From NCBI RefSeq assembly GCF_021245725.1, contig NZ_JAJGSX010000003.1, forward strand, positions 372,001 through 436,000: a DNA stretch of 64,000 nucleotides, written 5' to 3'. This DNA comes from Pseudonocardia sp. TRM90224. GTDB lineage: Bacteria > Actinomycetota > Actinomycetes > Mycobacteriales > Pseudonocardiaceae. Position numbers and translations under genes: made by a program. Position 1 is the stretch's first letter, and the number at the start of each line of letters is the position of its first letter. Shown one piece after another: positions 35,656 to 47,286 of the stretch. The notes under the pieces are model-generated. The model saw only the letters and a program-made list of their open reading frames with translations, was not told where the DNA came from and made no database searches.

Positions 35656-36671
35656 CGCCGCCCCCGGCGGAACAGCCCCACTACGACGGCGAGCAGCGCC
35701 AGCGCGACCAGCACCAGGATGATGAAGGCGCCGAACAGAGCGAAGCCGGTGACGGCGGTGGCGACGAGCGCCAGCACGCAGAGCGCGAGTGCGCCGTAGG
35801 TGATCGCCAGCGGGACGTCGGAGCGCAGCGCCGCCATCAGCACGGGCCGGGTCTGCGGCGGCAGGTCGCGGCTCGAGTGCCACATCAGCACCCCGCCGAC
35901 GACGAGGGCGGCGATCGCGAGCAGCTGCGCCACCGTCGTGTGCTGGCCCGCCGAGCGGCCGGACGCCGTCATGATCACGATCGTGGCGATCCAGATGCAG
36001 ATCCGCAGCCGCCACGAGAGCCGCCACAGCACCGCGGCGACGTTGGGCAGCAGCGTCGACTGGCCCGGCGCCAGCGCACCGGCCTGCATCAACCCCTGCA
36101 GGGCGCGGCCGGGGCGGCGCGCCCGCAGGTCGAGCACGGCCAGGTCGTGCTGGGCTAGCGCGTGCTGCGGGTCGAGCCGCAGCGCCTCGGTGTAGGCGGC
36201 GCGTGCCGTCACCATGTCGCCCATGTCGCTGGTGATGTCGGCGATCAGGAAGTGCGAGTCGGCGGTGTGCGGCGCCATCGTCACGACCAGACGTGCCACG
36301 TTCAGCGCGTCGCCGAGCCGGCCGGCCCGTTGCAGGATCTCCGCATACGCGGTCGCGACGGTCGGGTGCTCCGGCTCGATCGAGACCGCGAGGTAGCCGG
36401 CCTCGACGGCCTCCGGGTGGCGGCCCATCGCGGAGAGGGCGAGCCCGCGCAACCGATGTGGCCGCTCGTGCTCGGGCGCGGCCCCCGTGGCCGCGTCGGC
36501 GGCCGCGAGCGCCTCGTCGAACCGCTTCTTCGCCAGCAGCACCGCGGACAGCTCGCAGAGCACGTCCGGGTGCGTCGGCTCGGCCGCGAGCGCGGAGCGG
36601 GCCTGCTCCTCGGCGTCGTCGAGCCTGCCGAGCAGGCGCAGGTGCGCGACCCGCTCCGCGGCGGTGTTCAC
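35652..36671 (-). CDS. TPR-repeat membrane protein
   Basis: 339 residues. About five tetratricopeptide repeats (residues 5-200, for example LLGRLDDAEEQARSALAAEP and AEILQRAGRLGDALNVARL) are followed by four hydrophobic helices in the last 130 residues. The TPR part should be cytosolic and bind a partner, and the tail anchors it. GTG 36671 overlaps the stop of the AAA+ gene (GTGA at 36668-36671), so it probably tethers or adapts that ATPase at the membrane. Confidence 0.85.
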   Translation of the reverse strand: MNTAAERVAHLRLLGRLDDAEEQARSALAAEPTHPDVLCELSAVLLAKKRFDEALAAADAATGAAPEHERPHRLRGLALSAMGRHPEAVEAGYLAVSIEPEHPTVATAYAEILQRAGRLGDALNVARLVVTMAPHTADSHFLIADITSDMGDMVTARAAYTEALRLDPQHALAQHDLAVLDLRARRPGRALQGLMQAGALAPGQSTLLPNVAAVLWRLSWRLRICIWIATIVIMTASGRSAGQHTTVAQLLAIAALVVGGVLMWHSSRDLPPQTRPVLMAALRSDVPLAITYGALALCVLALVATAVTGFALFGAFIILVLVALALLAVVVGLFRRGRR

Positions 36672-37891
36672 AGCTTGCGGTGCTTGCGCAGGTAGGCCGC
36701 CAGCTCGTCGTAGCTCCCGTCGGTGTTGCCGAACGTCACGACGTTGCGCGCGGTCGCGAACCACGGGCCCGTGCTCGGGCGGACCTCGCGCAGCGCCGCG
36801 ACGAGGTCGGACGTCGTGAGCGGGCGCAGCTGCCCTGCCTCCATCGACGCGGCGAGCGCCTGCTCGGCGGCCGTCTCGCAAATGTGCGCGAGGTCGGCGC
36901 CCGAGTAGTGCTCGGTCGCCGCGACGAGCTTGCCGATGTCGATCGACGACGTGGGCCGCTCGCGCAGGTTGTACTCGAGGATCGCCGCCCGGGCCGGCGC
37001 GTCCGGGGGCAGCACCAGCAGCGTCCGGTCGAAGCGGCCCGGCCGGCGCAGCGCGCTGTCCATGTCCCAGGGGTGGTTGGTCGCGCCGAGCACGAAGACG
37101 CCGTCGTTGCCGCCGCCGAGCGAGTCCATCTCGGAAAGCAGCTGGTTGACGGTGTTGCGCATGCTGCTCGAGTGGGTGAGGTGCGAGCGCTTCTGCCCCA
37201 GCGCGTCGACCTCGTCGAGGAACAGCACGCACGGCGCGGCTCGGCGCGCGGCCTCGAAGATCTGCGCGAGGTTGCGCTCGCTCGCCCCCGTGTAGATGTC
37301 GAGCACGTCGGCGATCCCGACGTTGAAGAAGTTCGCGCCGAGCTCGCCGGCCACCGCACGGGCGATGAACGTCTTCCCGCACCCCGGCGGGCCGTAGAGC
37401 AGCAGCCCGCCGGCGAGGCTCTTGCCGAAGGCCTTCGCCAGCTGCGGGTTGCGCATCGGGCCGAGGAACGCCGCTTCGAGGCGCTGCTTGACGTTCTCCA
37501 TCCCCCCGACGTCGGACAACCGCACTTTCGGGCGCTCGATGTCCTCGATCGTCGGCGACGGGATGAGATGATCGGCCGGGTCGGGGGTCGCGATGTCGGC
37601 GACCTGCTCCTCGGCCTGGCGCCAGTCGAAGCCGGTTGGTGACGGGTCCGGTGGCGGCGTGGCGGCCGGCGACTCCGGTTGTGGCGCGAGCAGCGTCGTC
37701 AGCCGCTGCAGCATCGCGAGGGCCGCCGGGTTGCCCGGCTCCACGGCCAGCGCGTGGGTGCAGTGCTGGAGCGCTTCGGTGAGCCGGTCGCGTTCGGCGA
37801 GGAGGCCGGCGACGTGCACGCGGAGCGGGACGTCCTCCGGTGCGGCGGCGACGGCCGAGAGCAGACTGGAGAGCAGGGCGTCGTCGGACAT
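36668..37891 (-). CDS. AAA+ ATPase with N-terminal TPR-like region
   Basis: 407 residues. A TPR-like helical region (about 1-70) and a Pro-rich linker precede a Cdc48/FtsH-class AAA domain with Walker A GPPGCGKT (167-174), Walker B LFLDEVD (223-229), a sensor in [10 protein letters not shown] and the arginine finger RRPGRFDR. No protease domain is attached. It is coupled to the membrane TPR gene downstream and divergent from clpB. The shared 128-bp region contains an HspR operator, so it may also respond to heat. Confidence 0.9.
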   Translation of the reverse strand: MSDDALLSSLLSAVAAAPEDVPLRVHVAGLLAERDRLTEALQHCTHALAVEPGNPAALAMLQRLTTLLAPQPESPAATPPPDPSPTGFDWRQAEEQVADIATPDPADHLIPSPTIEDIERPKVRLSDVGGMENVKQRLEAAFLGPMRNPQLAKAFGKSLAGGLLLYGPPGCGKTFIARAVAGELGANFFNVGIADVLDIYTGASERNLAQIFEAARRAAPCVLFLDEVDALGQKRSHLTHSSSMRNTVNQLLSEMDSLGGGNDGVFVLGATNHPWDMDSALRRPGRFDRTLLVLPPDAPARAAILEYNLRERPTSSIDIGKLVAATEHYSGADLAHICETAAEQALAASMEAGQLRPLTTSDLVAALREVRPSTGPWFATARNVVTFGNTDGSYDELAAYLRKHRKL

Positions 37892-37929
37892 CGAAGCGAA
37901 GTATCACCCGTAAGTGGAAGCCGGAGCAG

Positions 37930-37950
37930 CTTGAGTGGAACACACTCAAC
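37930..37950 (+). promoter_or_regulatory. HAIR operator for clpB
   Basis: CTTGAGT-GGAACAC-ACTCAAC differs from the HspR consensus in one base. It lies 70 nt before the clpB ATG and 39 nt before the divergent AAA+ gene start, so HspR bound here could affect both. Confidence 0.88.
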
Positions 37951-38019
37951 TTTTCTGACGTTGGACGTGTGTGGGCTCGCACCCGGAGCCCGGATGACCA
38001 TTGCAGGAGGACGTGCGGG

Positions 38020-40635
<2,616 letters not shown>

Positions 40636-40638
40636 CCC

Positions 40639-40716
40639 AACTTCCCCACCGTTTTGCCTATCCACACACCCGAAAGCCCGTGCAGGTTGGCAAAACGGTG
40701 GGGAAGTTCGGGTGTG
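40639..40716. repeat. Long intergenic inverted repeat after clpB with two competing pairings
   Basis: A perfect 20-bp inverted repeat has arms at 40639-40658 and 40689-40708 around a 30-nt loop. A second inverted repeat pairs CACACCCGAA in the loop (40665-40674) with TTCGGGTGTG (40707-40716), so the two structures compete. It starts 3 nt after the clpB stop and may terminate transcription. Confidence 0.85.
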
Positions 40717-40769
40717 CGTGCGGGGCGCCCGGTGGCGTGGCGTTCCTCACGGGATGCGGCCGTCCGGTC

Positions 40770-40775
40770 TAGGCT
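40770..40775 (+). promoter_or_regulatory. -10 element of a leaderless promoter for the 40782 gene
   Basis: TAGGCT ends 6 nt before GTG 40782. No ribosome binding site is visible. Confidence 0.55.
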
Positions 40776-40781
40776 CCCGAC

Positions 40782-41426
40782 GTGGGCCTCTCGTCGACGG
40801 TGTGGTTTCTGATCGCGGTGGTAGCGCTGGCGCTCGGCGCCGTGCTGCTCTTCGTCGACCGCTCCGGGGGCGGTGGCGGGAAGGACCGGCGCCGGTGGGC
40901 CGCGATGCGCGGCTGGGAGTACCTCGACACCGATCCGGTGCTGCCCAGCAGGTGGCGCTACGGGACGATCCACCAGGGCGGGCCGGGCGTCGCCCGCAAC
41001 CTGATCAGCGGTGACGTCCCGACGCCCGACGGGCCCCGGCAGGCCTACGTCTTCGACCACGAGCAGGCCGGCCGGCTCAACTCCGTGCTCGTCGCGGTGC
41101 AGGTGCAGGCCCAGCTGCCGGCCGCGGTGGAGCTGCGGCTGCCGTCCGCCCCGCTGCCCGACGACGCCGGGCTCGACCTGCTCGAACCCGTCGGGGAGCG
41201 CTACGCGTTCGTGTCCGACGCCGATGCCGTGCGCCCGTTGCTCACCCAGCGCCTGTCGGAGGCGAGCGACGCGGTCGGCGACGACGTCGAGCTGCTGTGG
41301 GCGGAGGAGTCGTGGGTGCTGGCAACGGCCCCGCTCGGCTCCTCGGCCGACCGGCTGCAGGACCTGCTCGCCGACCTCGCCGAGGTGGCGACCGCGCTGG
41401 AGCAGAGCCAGGACGCCAAGCGGTAG
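40782..41426 (+). CDS. Conserved membrane-anchored hypothetical protein (Rv0383c-like position)
   Basis: 214 residues. One N-terminal membrane helix ([19 protein letters not shown]) is followed by a Gly/Lys/Arg-rich hinge and a soluble domain of about 175 residues of mixed alpha/beta character ([15 protein letters not shown], then [14 protein letters not shown]). I do not recognise a catalytic motif. A membrane protein of this kind also lies between clpB and pyrE in M. tuberculosis, as I recall. GTG 40782 is probably translated from a leaderless mRNA. Confidence 0.85.
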   Translation: MGLSSTVWFLIAVVALALGAVLLFVDRSGGGGGKDRRRWAAMRGWEYLDTDPVLPSRWRYGTIHQGGPGVARNLISGDVPTPDGPRQAYVFDHEQAGRLNSVLVAVQVQAQLPAAVELRLPSAPLPDDAGLDLLEPVGERYAFVSDADAVRPLLTQRLSEASDAVGDDVELLWAEESWVLATAPLGSSADRLQDLLADLAEVATALEQSQDAKR

Positions 41427-41462
41427 CAGGGCGCCCCGCCCTGCGCCCCGAGAACAGATCGT

Positions 41463-41468
41463 TAGGGT
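41463..41468 (+). promoter_or_regulatory. -10 element of a leaderless promoter for the SDR-pyrE unit
   Basis: TAGGGT ends 7 nt before GTG 41476. No Shine-Dalgarno is present. Confidence 0.55.
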
Positions 41469-41475
41469 TCTCGGC

Positions 41476-42249
41476 GTGCCCACCGCCCTGATCACCGGAG
41501 CGACTGCTGGCATCGGTGCCGCCTTCGCCGCACGGCTGGCCGCCGACGGCCGCGACCTCGTGCTCGTCGCCCGTACGAAGGAACGGCTCGACGAGGTCGC
41601 CGAGAAGGCGCGGGCCCGGGACGTGACCGTCGAGGTGCTGCCCGCCGATCTCGCCGACGCGGCGGACCGCGCCCGCGTCGTCGCCCGGCTCGCCAACCCC
41701 GATGTCGCGCCCGTCGACCTGCTGGTCAACAACGCCGGCTTCTCGCTGGCCGGCGGCGGCTTCCTCGACCAGGCACCGGACGAGCTGCAGCGCCAGCTCG
41801 ACGTGAACGTCACCAGCGTGATGCAGCTGACGAGGGCGGTGCTGCCGGGCATGATCACACGCGGCCGCGGCGCGGTGGTCAACGTCTCCAGCGTCCTGAG
41901 CTTCTTCTCGGGCGGCTCCACGTACGGGGCGGAGAAGGCGTGGGTGACGTCCTTCACCGAAGGTGTCGCCGGATCGTTGGCGGGGACCGGCGTGCGGGCG
42001 ATGGCGCTCTGCCCCGGCTTCGTGCGCACCGAGTTCCACGAGCGCGCCGGCATCGACATGGGCGCGCGCACCGGGCCGCTGTGGCTCGATGCCGGGCGGG
42101 TGGTCGACGACTGCCTCGCCGATCTTGCGAGAGGAAAGGTCGTGTCCGTGCCGAGCCTGCAGTACAAGGCGATCGTGACGGCGGTGGATCTGCTGCCGCG
42201 CCCGCTGGTCAGGATGCTGATGGCGTTCGGCGAGCGGGACCGGACGTGA
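41476..42249 (+). CDS. Short-chain dehydrogenase/reductase
   Basis: 257 residues with the classic SDR pattern: cofactor loop TGATAGIG near the N-terminus, NNAG, catalytic Ser in NVSSVLS and YGAEK with Tyr150 and Lys154. An Arg at the end of the second strand (VARTKER) suggests NADP. The substrate is unknown; the type resembles SDRs acting on lipid or keto compounds. Its stop overlaps pyrE (GTGA at 42246-42249), so both are cotranscribed from the leaderless promoter. Confidence 0.93.
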   Translation: MPTALITGATAGIGAAFAARLAADGRDLVLVARTKERLDEVAEKARARDVTVEVLPADLADAADRARVVARLANPDVAPVDLLVNNAGFSLAGGGFLDQAPDELQRQLDVNVTSVMQLTRAVLPGMITRGRGAVVNVSSVLSFFSGGSTYGAEKAWVTSFTEGVAGSLAGTGVRAMALCPGFVRTEFHERAGIDMGARTGPLWLDAGRVVDDCLADLARGKVVSVPSLQYKAIVTAVDLLPRPLVRMLMAFGERDRT

Positions 42250-42803
42250 GCGCCGACGCCGAGCGCGAGCAGCTCGCCGCGCTGGTCAGGGAGCTGGGCG
42301 TGGTGCACGGCAAGGTCACGCTCTCCTCCGGCACCGAGGCCGACTACTACATCGACATGCGACGGGTCACGCTCGACCACCGCGCCGCACCGCTGGTCGG
42401 GCGGCTGATGCGGGTGCTCACCGCCGACTGGGAGTACGCGGCGGTCGGCGGGCTGACCCTCGGCGCCGACCCGGTCGCCGTCGCGATCATGCATGCCTCG
42501 GCGGCCGAGGCCGGGGTCCAGCCCGTCGACGCGTTCGTCGTGCGCAAGGAGCAGAAGCGGCACGGCATGCAGCGCCGCATCGAGGGGCCCGACATCGTGG
42601 GCCGCCACGTGCTGGTCGTCGAGGACACCTCGACGACGGGCGCGTCGCCGCTGAGCGCCGTGGCCGCCGTCCGGGAAGCCGGCGCGACGGTTGTCGGTGT
42701 TGCGACCGTCGTCGATCGCGACACCGGTGCGCGCGAGGTGATCGAAGCGGAGGACGTGCCATACCGCTCGTTGCTCCAACTGGCCGACCTCGGACTCGCC
42801 TGA
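42246..42803 (+). CDS. pyrE: Orotate phosphoribosyltransferase
   Basis: 185 residues. The type I phosphoribosyltransferase core shows the PRPP loop [12 protein letters not shown] (about 123-134), the flexible catalytic loop with RKEQKRHGM, and [17 protein letters not shown] near the N-terminus, which is specific to PyrE. It joins orotate to PRPP, giving OMP in pyrimidine synthesis. It is separated from the rest of the pyr genes, as in mycobacteria, and overlaps the SDR gene by 4 bp. Confidence 0.96.
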   Translation: MSADAEREQLAALVRELGVVHGKVTLSSGTEADYYIDMRRVTLDHRAAPLVGRLMRVLTADWEYAAVGGLTLGADPVAVAIMHASAAEAGVQPVDAFVVRKEQKRHGMQRRIEGPDIVGRHVLVVEDTSTTGASPLSAVAAVREAGATVVGVATVVDRDTGAREVIEAEDVPYRSLLQLADLGLA

Positions 42804-42913
42804 GCAGGTCTACCAGGCGAAACGCCCGTTTTGTCCTCCCCGGACGGCTCATTCCCACGCCCGTTCCGTGACTCATACTCGTAAATCACGAGCAGGTCAC
42901 GGCGGGAGGTCCC

Positions 42914-43579
42914 ATGGCGTTCCGGACCTGGCGACCGACCCGGGGGATCTGGGCGCTCGCCGTGCTGCTCCTCGTGGCGTGCGGGGCGCCTGAATACACC
43001 TACGTCACCAACTCGGCCGACCGCACGTACCTGCGGATCCCGAGCTCGTGGCAGCCGATCGACGAGCGGGCGCTGGTCGTGGCCGTCGGTCTCGACCCCG
43101 CCGTGGAGAACGAGGACCGCGGGCTGTGGCTCGAGGCCTACGACGCGGACGCGGCGCCCTCGCCGGACCACCTCTTCGGTCAGCACGCCGCGGCGCCCGC
43201 AGTGCTGGTCAGCGTCCAGGACGTGGCACCTGCCCGGCGCGGCCAGCTCTCGCTCGACGCACTGCGTGACGCGTTCTTCCCGGTCTCACCGACGGCGCGC
43301 GAGCAGCTGGCGGCCAGCCCGTTCGCGATGCTGAGCGACTTCGCGCTGGTCGCCGACGAGGTGCTGACGCCAGGCAACGGCATCCGCGGCGTGCACTCTG
43401 TCTTCCGGTACCGGATGGGCGGCGGCCCGCTGCAGATGATCAACCAGACGTCCTACACGAACGATGACGCCAGCAAGCTCTACCTCTTCTACGTCCGCTG
43501 CTCGACCGAGTGCTACCAGCAGCGCCAGAAGGAGATCGAGAACGTGGTCTCCTCCTTCACCGTCCGGGAGAAGCCATGA
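42914..43579 (+). CDS. Lipoprotein of unknown function
   Basis: 221 residues. A signal peptide ending in the lipobox LLVAC (Cys23) precedes a soluble extracytoplasmic domain (RTYLRIPSSWQPIDE, then MLSDFALVADE) with a Cys pair near the C-terminus (VRCSTECYQQ). I do not recognise the family. Its stop overlaps the ATG of the FtsH-like gene (ATGA at 43576-43579), so it may be an extracytoplasmic partner of that membrane protease. Confidence 0.88.
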   Translation: MAFRTWRPTRGIWALAVLLLVACGAPEYTYVTNSADRTYLRIPSSWQPIDERALVVAVGLDPAVENEDRGLWLEAYDADAAPSPDHLFGQHAAAPAVLVSVQDVAPARRGQLSLDALRDAFFPVSPTAREQLAASPFAMLSDFALVADEVLTPGNGIRGVHSVFRYRMGGGPLQMINQTSYTNDDASKLYLFYVRCSTECYQQRQKEIENVVSSFTVREKP

Positions 43580-45993
43580 CCGCACGGTCCGACCAGATCC
43601 CCGCCCGGGAGGGCCTCACCCCGCCCGACGAGCCGCCGCACGGCGCCCCGAGCGCCACCCGCAAGCGCATGGGGCTCTGGGACCGGATCCGACTGCTGCT
43701 CCTGTTCAGCGTCGCGTGGCTGATCATCGTGTGGGCCGCGATGGCCGACAACCCGCTGCTGCCCTTCGTCGACGCCGCGCGGATCCAGGCGGTCGACTCG
43801 CAGTGGCTGCTCTGGCTCGCCGGCGCCGAGCTGCTGCGCCAGATCCACTTCCTCGTCAGCGAGCGGTCGGCGCCCTACCACCGGTTCTGGTCGCAGCGGG
43901 TGTTCGGCGGCACCGAGCGGGCACTGCGGCGGCGCTTCTCCGACTGGACCCGCTTCCGGTTGGCGCGCCTGCTCAAGTGGCTGGCGTTCATCGTCCTGTT
44001 CGCGCTGGTCGCGGGCCAGATCCTGGAGACGTCGCCGGTGCTGGCGATCTTCCAGGCGCCCGCACTGCTCTACGACGCGCTGCCGTTCATCCTGCAGCTC
44101 GCGTTTGCGTTCTTCTTCGTCGCGTTCCAGTTCATCGGCCTGTTCTGGCTGCTCACCCGCGGTGGCGTCGACACCTACTACCCCGACGACATCACCACGC
44201 GCTTCAGCGACGTCTGGGGCCAGGACCACGTCGTCGCGCGGATCAAGGAGAACATCGTCTTCCTGGAGAACCCCGACGAGATCGAGGCCAAGGGCGGGTA
44301 CGTCCCGTCGGGCCTGCTGCTATGGGGGCCGCCGGGGACGGGCAAGACGCTGATGGCGGAGGCGGTGGCGGGCGAGACCGGCAAGCCGTACGTCTTCGTC
44401 GACCCCGGCGCGTTCACGAACATGTTCATGGGCGTCGGGATCCTCAAGGTCAAGTCGGTGTTCCGGAAGCTGCGCAAGCTCGCGCTGCGCTACGGCGGCG
44501 TGATCGTCTTCTTCGACGAGGCCGACGCGCTCGGCAACCGGGGCACGCTCGCGCAGGTCGGGCCGGGCGGGCAGCGCGGCTTCGGCGCGTACCACCCGGC
44601 GGGCTGCCACGGCGTGTCCTACCTGTCCGACGACACCCGGTGGCTGCTGGCGAAGGAGTCGATGCGCGCCCACGCTGAGCCGGCCGAGGCGCCGCGCAAC
44701 CGGTTCGTCATGGGCGGGATGGCCGGCGGCGGGGGCGGGATGGGCACGCTCCAGGCCCTGCTCACGGAGCTGTCCGGGCTCAAGAAGCCACGCGGGATCA
44801 TCAACCGGGTCGGCCGGCGGATCCTCGGGATGCGGCCCAAGCCGCCGCCCAAGTACCGGATTCTCGTCATGATGGCGACGAACATGCCGGAGGCCTTGGA
44901 CGAGGCGCTGCTGCGTCCCGGGCGCATCGACCGGATCTACCGGGTCGGCTATCCGAGCAAGGCGGGCCGGGTCAGGACGTACGAGGGCTACCTCGCGAAG
45001 GTCTCGCACGAGCTGGAGCCCGAGCAGATCGACAAGCTCGCGACGATCACCCCGTACGCGACCGGCGCCACCATCAAGGACCTCGTCAACGAGGCGCTGA
45101 TCATCGCCATCCGGGACGGCCGGGAGATCATCACGTGGAAGGACGTGATGCGGGCCAAGCAGCTCAAGGACCTCGGCCCACCCGAGGACGTCGAGTACAT
45201 CGAGCGCGAGCGGCACGCCGTCGCCGTGCACGAGGCGTGCCACGCCGTGGTCGCGTTCCGCACCCGGCGGCACATGGAGATCGACATCGCGACGATCGAG
45301 AAGGGCAGCGACTACCTCGGGATGGTCGCGAGCATCCCGCCGGAGGACCAGTTCACCCGCTGGCGTTCGGAGTTCGAGGCCGACATCCTCGTCTCGCTCG
45401 CGTCGCTGGCGGGGGAGCGGATGTTCTTCGACGGCGACTCGTCCTCCGGTGTGTCCGGCGACCTGGAGTCGGCGACCGCGGTCGCGTCGTTCATGGAGGG
45501 CTACTGGGGGATGGGCTCCACCATCTCGTCGTACTCGACGGCGCGGCGGCTGGAGGTCGGCAGCCCCGGCGGTGGCCGCGGCGGCCCGCAGAAGGGCGAG
45601 AGCACGGAGTCGGTGCTGCGCAGGGCGCTCGCCGACCGCATCGAGGACCAGCTCGCCGAGCTGCTCGGCAAGGCCGAGGCGATCCTCACCGAGAACCGGG
45701 CCGCGGTACTCGCCGTGGCGCACGCGCTCGAGACGCACAAGACGCTCACCGGCGACGACGTCGAGGCGATCATCGACCGCCGCCCCGGCATCACGCTGGA
45801 CGGCACCGCCTACGCCGACCCGCAGTTCGTCACGCAGCTGGAGGAGTACCACGCGGCAGCGGCCGGGGCCCACCGCGGCCACACGGGCATCACCCTCGCC
45901 CTACCGGCCGGCCACCGCGAAAGGGACCCGGAGACGGACACCGCAGCCGCCACCCCGACCCACCAAGGCGAGCCGCGCATCCCGGAGCGGTGA
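43576..45993 (+). CDS. FtsH-like membrane AAA+ metalloprotease
   Basis: 805 residues. Four or so N-terminal hydrophobic helices (about 35-195) come first. The AAA domain has Walker A GPPGTGKT (near 251), Walker B VIVFFDEADAL and arginine finger RPGRIDR. The peptidase M41 domain has the zinc motif HEACH (552-556). The AAA domain carries a Gly-rich insertion (about 345-400: MGGMAGGGGGMG), and the membrane part is longer than in classic FtsH, so this looks like a second, divergent FtsH-type protease. The tail is Pro/Thr/Glu-rich. It is coupled to the lipoprotein gene upstream. Confidence 0.9.
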   Translation: MTARSDQIPAREGLTPPDEPPHGAPSATRKRMGLWDRIRLLLLFSVAWLIIVWAAMADNPLLPFVDAARIQAVDSQWLLWLAGAELLRQIHFLVSERSAPYHRFWSQRVFGGTERALRRRFSDWTRFRLARLLKWLAFIVLFALVAGQILETSPVLAIFQAPALLYDALPFILQLAFAFFFVAFQFIGLFWLLTRGGVDTYYPDDITTRFSDVWGQDHVVARIKENIVFLENPDEIEAKGGYVPSGLLLWGPPGTGKTLMAEAVAGETGKPYVFVDPGAFTNMFMGVGILKVKSVFRKLRKLALRYGGVIVFFDEADALGNRGTLAQVGPGGQRGFGAYHPAGCHGVSYLSDDTRWLLAKESMRAHAEPAEAPRNRFVMGGMAGGGGGMGTLQALLTELSGLKKPRGIINRVGRRILGMRPKPPPKYRILVMMATNMPEALDEALLRPGRIDRIYRVGYPSKAGRVRTYEGYLAKVSHELEPEQIDKLATITPYATGATIKDLVNEALIIAIRDGREIITWKDVMRAKQLKDLGPPEDVEYIERERHAVAVHEACHAVVAFRTRRHMEIDIATIEKGSDYLGMVASIPPEDQFTRWRSEFEADILVSLASLAGERMFFDGDSSSGVSGDLESATAVASFMEGYWGMGSTISSYSTARRLEVGSPGGGRGGPQKGESTESVLRRALADRIEDQLAELLGKAEAILTENRAAVLAVAHALETHKTLTGDDVEAIIDRRPGITLDGTAYADPQFVTQLEEYHAAAAGAHRGHTGITLALPAGHRERDPETDTAAATPTHQGEPRIPER

Positions 45994-46076
45994 GTCGCCA
46001 CTTCCAGCACGGTGAGTCGTCACTTTCGGCACGGTGAGTCGACGGTTCCAGCGCGGTGGGTCGTCACTTCGGGCAG
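45989..46076. repeat. Four tandem copies of a 22-bp unit at the end of the FtsH-like gene
   Basis: Units at 45989-46010, 46011-46032, 46033-46054 and 46055-46076 share the pattern GGTGAGTCG then a CACTT-like core then CAGCAC/GGCAC. The first unit contains the stop codon of the protease gene. The last unit ends 17 nt before the TrmH-like start. Confidence 0.85.
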
Positions 46077-46093
46077 GCGTGCATCATCGCCTG

Positions 46094-46771
46094 GTGAGCG
46101 TGTCGATCCCGGACGAGCCGGAGGCGGGCCCCACCGAGTGGGCGGTGCCGGGTCAGGTCGGCGTCGGGCCGTGGCCGGGCGGCCCCGCGGAATGGCCACG
46201 TGACGAGCGGTTCGACCCGGAGCTGCTCGAACACGGCGACACCCGCAATGTGGTCGACGCGTACCGCTACTGGCGGCGCGACGCGGTCGCGGCCGATCTT
46301 GCCGCGCGGGCACACCCGTTCCACGTGGCGATCGAGAACTTCGGGCACGACCACAACATCGGGACGGTCGTCCGCACCGCCAACGCGTTCGGCGCCGCCG
46401 GCGTGCACATCGTCGGGCGCAAGCGCTGGAACCGGCGCGGTGCGATGGTGACCGACCGCTACCTCGACGTGCGCCACCACGACGACGTCGGCGGCCTGCT
46501 GGCGTTCGCGGACGAGCGTGGGCTGCAGGTGGTGGCGGTGGACAACACACCGGGCGCGCAGCGGCTGGAGACCGCGAGCCTGCCGCGGGACTGCATGTTG
46601 CTCTTCGGGCAGGAGGGCCCTGGCGTGACGTCAGCGGCGCGGGACGCAGCTGCGCTGACGGTCTCGATCGCCCAGTTCGGCTCCACCCGCTCGATCAACG
46701 CCGGTGTGGCGGCCGGCGTCGCGATGCACGCGTGGGTGCGCCAGCACGCCGACCTGGGAACAGCCTGGTGA
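46094..46771 (+). CDS. SpoU/TrmH-family RNA 2'-O-methyltransferase
   Basis: 225 residues. The SPOUT knot methyltransferase motifs are visible: FHVAIENFGHDHNIGTVVRTAN (motif 1, with the Asn and Arg), LLFGQEGPGV (motif 2) and IAQFGSTRSINAGVAAGVAMHAW (motif 3). It methylates a ribose 2'-OH of tRNA or rRNA with SAM; the target site is unknown. Two GTG starts (46094, 46100) are possible. A similar gene (Rv0380c) occurs in this neighbourhood in mycobacteria, as I recall. Confidence 0.92.
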   Translation: MSVSIPDEPEAGPTEWAVPGQVGVGPWPGGPAEWPRDERFDPELLEHGDTRNVVDAYRYWRRDAVAADLAARAHPFHVAIENFGHDHNIGTVVRTANAFGAAGVHIVGRKRWNRRGAMVTDRYLDVRHHDDVGGLLAFADERGLQVVAVDNTPGAQRLETASLPRDCMLLFGQEGPGVTSAARDAAALTVSIAQFGSTRSINAGVAAGVAMHAWVRQHADLGTAW

Positions 46772-46776
46772 GTCGC

Positions 46777-47232
46777 TCAATGTGAGCAGAAGAAGCAGTG
46801 CCCGCCGGCGTCCCCATCGTCGGTGCCGGCTTCGAGGTCCTCGTCGCGCACTACGAGCAGCGCGGGGACGGGTGGCCCACCGGGCGCCCGGTAGAGATCG
46901 TTCGCCGCGAACAGCCAGCCCGCCGACTCGGGGAACTCCAGCAGGTGGACGGCACCGCTCTCCAGCTCGACGAGCTCACCCGGCACGAGCGTCCGCCCTG
47001 CCCGCACCAGCTCACCCAGCTCGTTCAGCACCGCGCCACCGACCCGCTGCGACGTCGCGAACAGGATGAGCTCGGCGTGCTCGAAGCCGGAGAGGCCGAC
47101 GGTGTAGACGAACGGCGGCCCGTCGTCGTCGCCGAGCACCGCCTGCAGCGCCCAGCCGTGGCGGCGGATGGTCTCTCGCTGCCACGCGTCGTACTGGTCG
47201 ACGAGGTGGGTGAAGCGCTCGTGGTCCTCCAT
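46777..47232 (-). CDS. DUF4262 domain protein
   Basis: 151 residues. RRHGWALQAVLGDDDGPPFVYTVGLSGFEHAELILFA is the diagnostic opening of DUF4262 proteins, and the C-terminus ends in CFFCSH. The function is unknown. ATG 47232 is the likely start. It is divergent from the HAD gene with 54 bp between. Confidence 0.85.
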   Translation of the reverse strand: MEDHERFTHLVDQYDAWQRETIRRHGWALQAVLGDDDGPPFVYTVGLSGFEHAELILFATSQRVGGAVLNELGELVRAGRTLVPGELVELESGAVHLLEFPESAGWLFAANDLYRAPGGPPVPALLVVRDEDLEAGTDDGDAGGHCFFCSH

Positions 47233-47273
47233 GCCCGCCACGGTATTCCGGGGCACCGACAGAACCGGGTCTC

Positions 47274-47279
47274 TACGAT
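47274..47279 (+). promoter_or_regulatory. -10 element of a leaderless promoter for the HAD hydrolase
   Basis: TACGAT ends 7 nt before GTG 47287. No Shine-Dalgarno is present. Confidence 0.55.
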
Positions 47280-47286
47280 TCGTCGG

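Noticed and set aside
45989-46076. Short CRISPR array
   Set aside because: The repeats are directly adjacent with no spacers and no cas genes are near; it is a simple tandem repeat.
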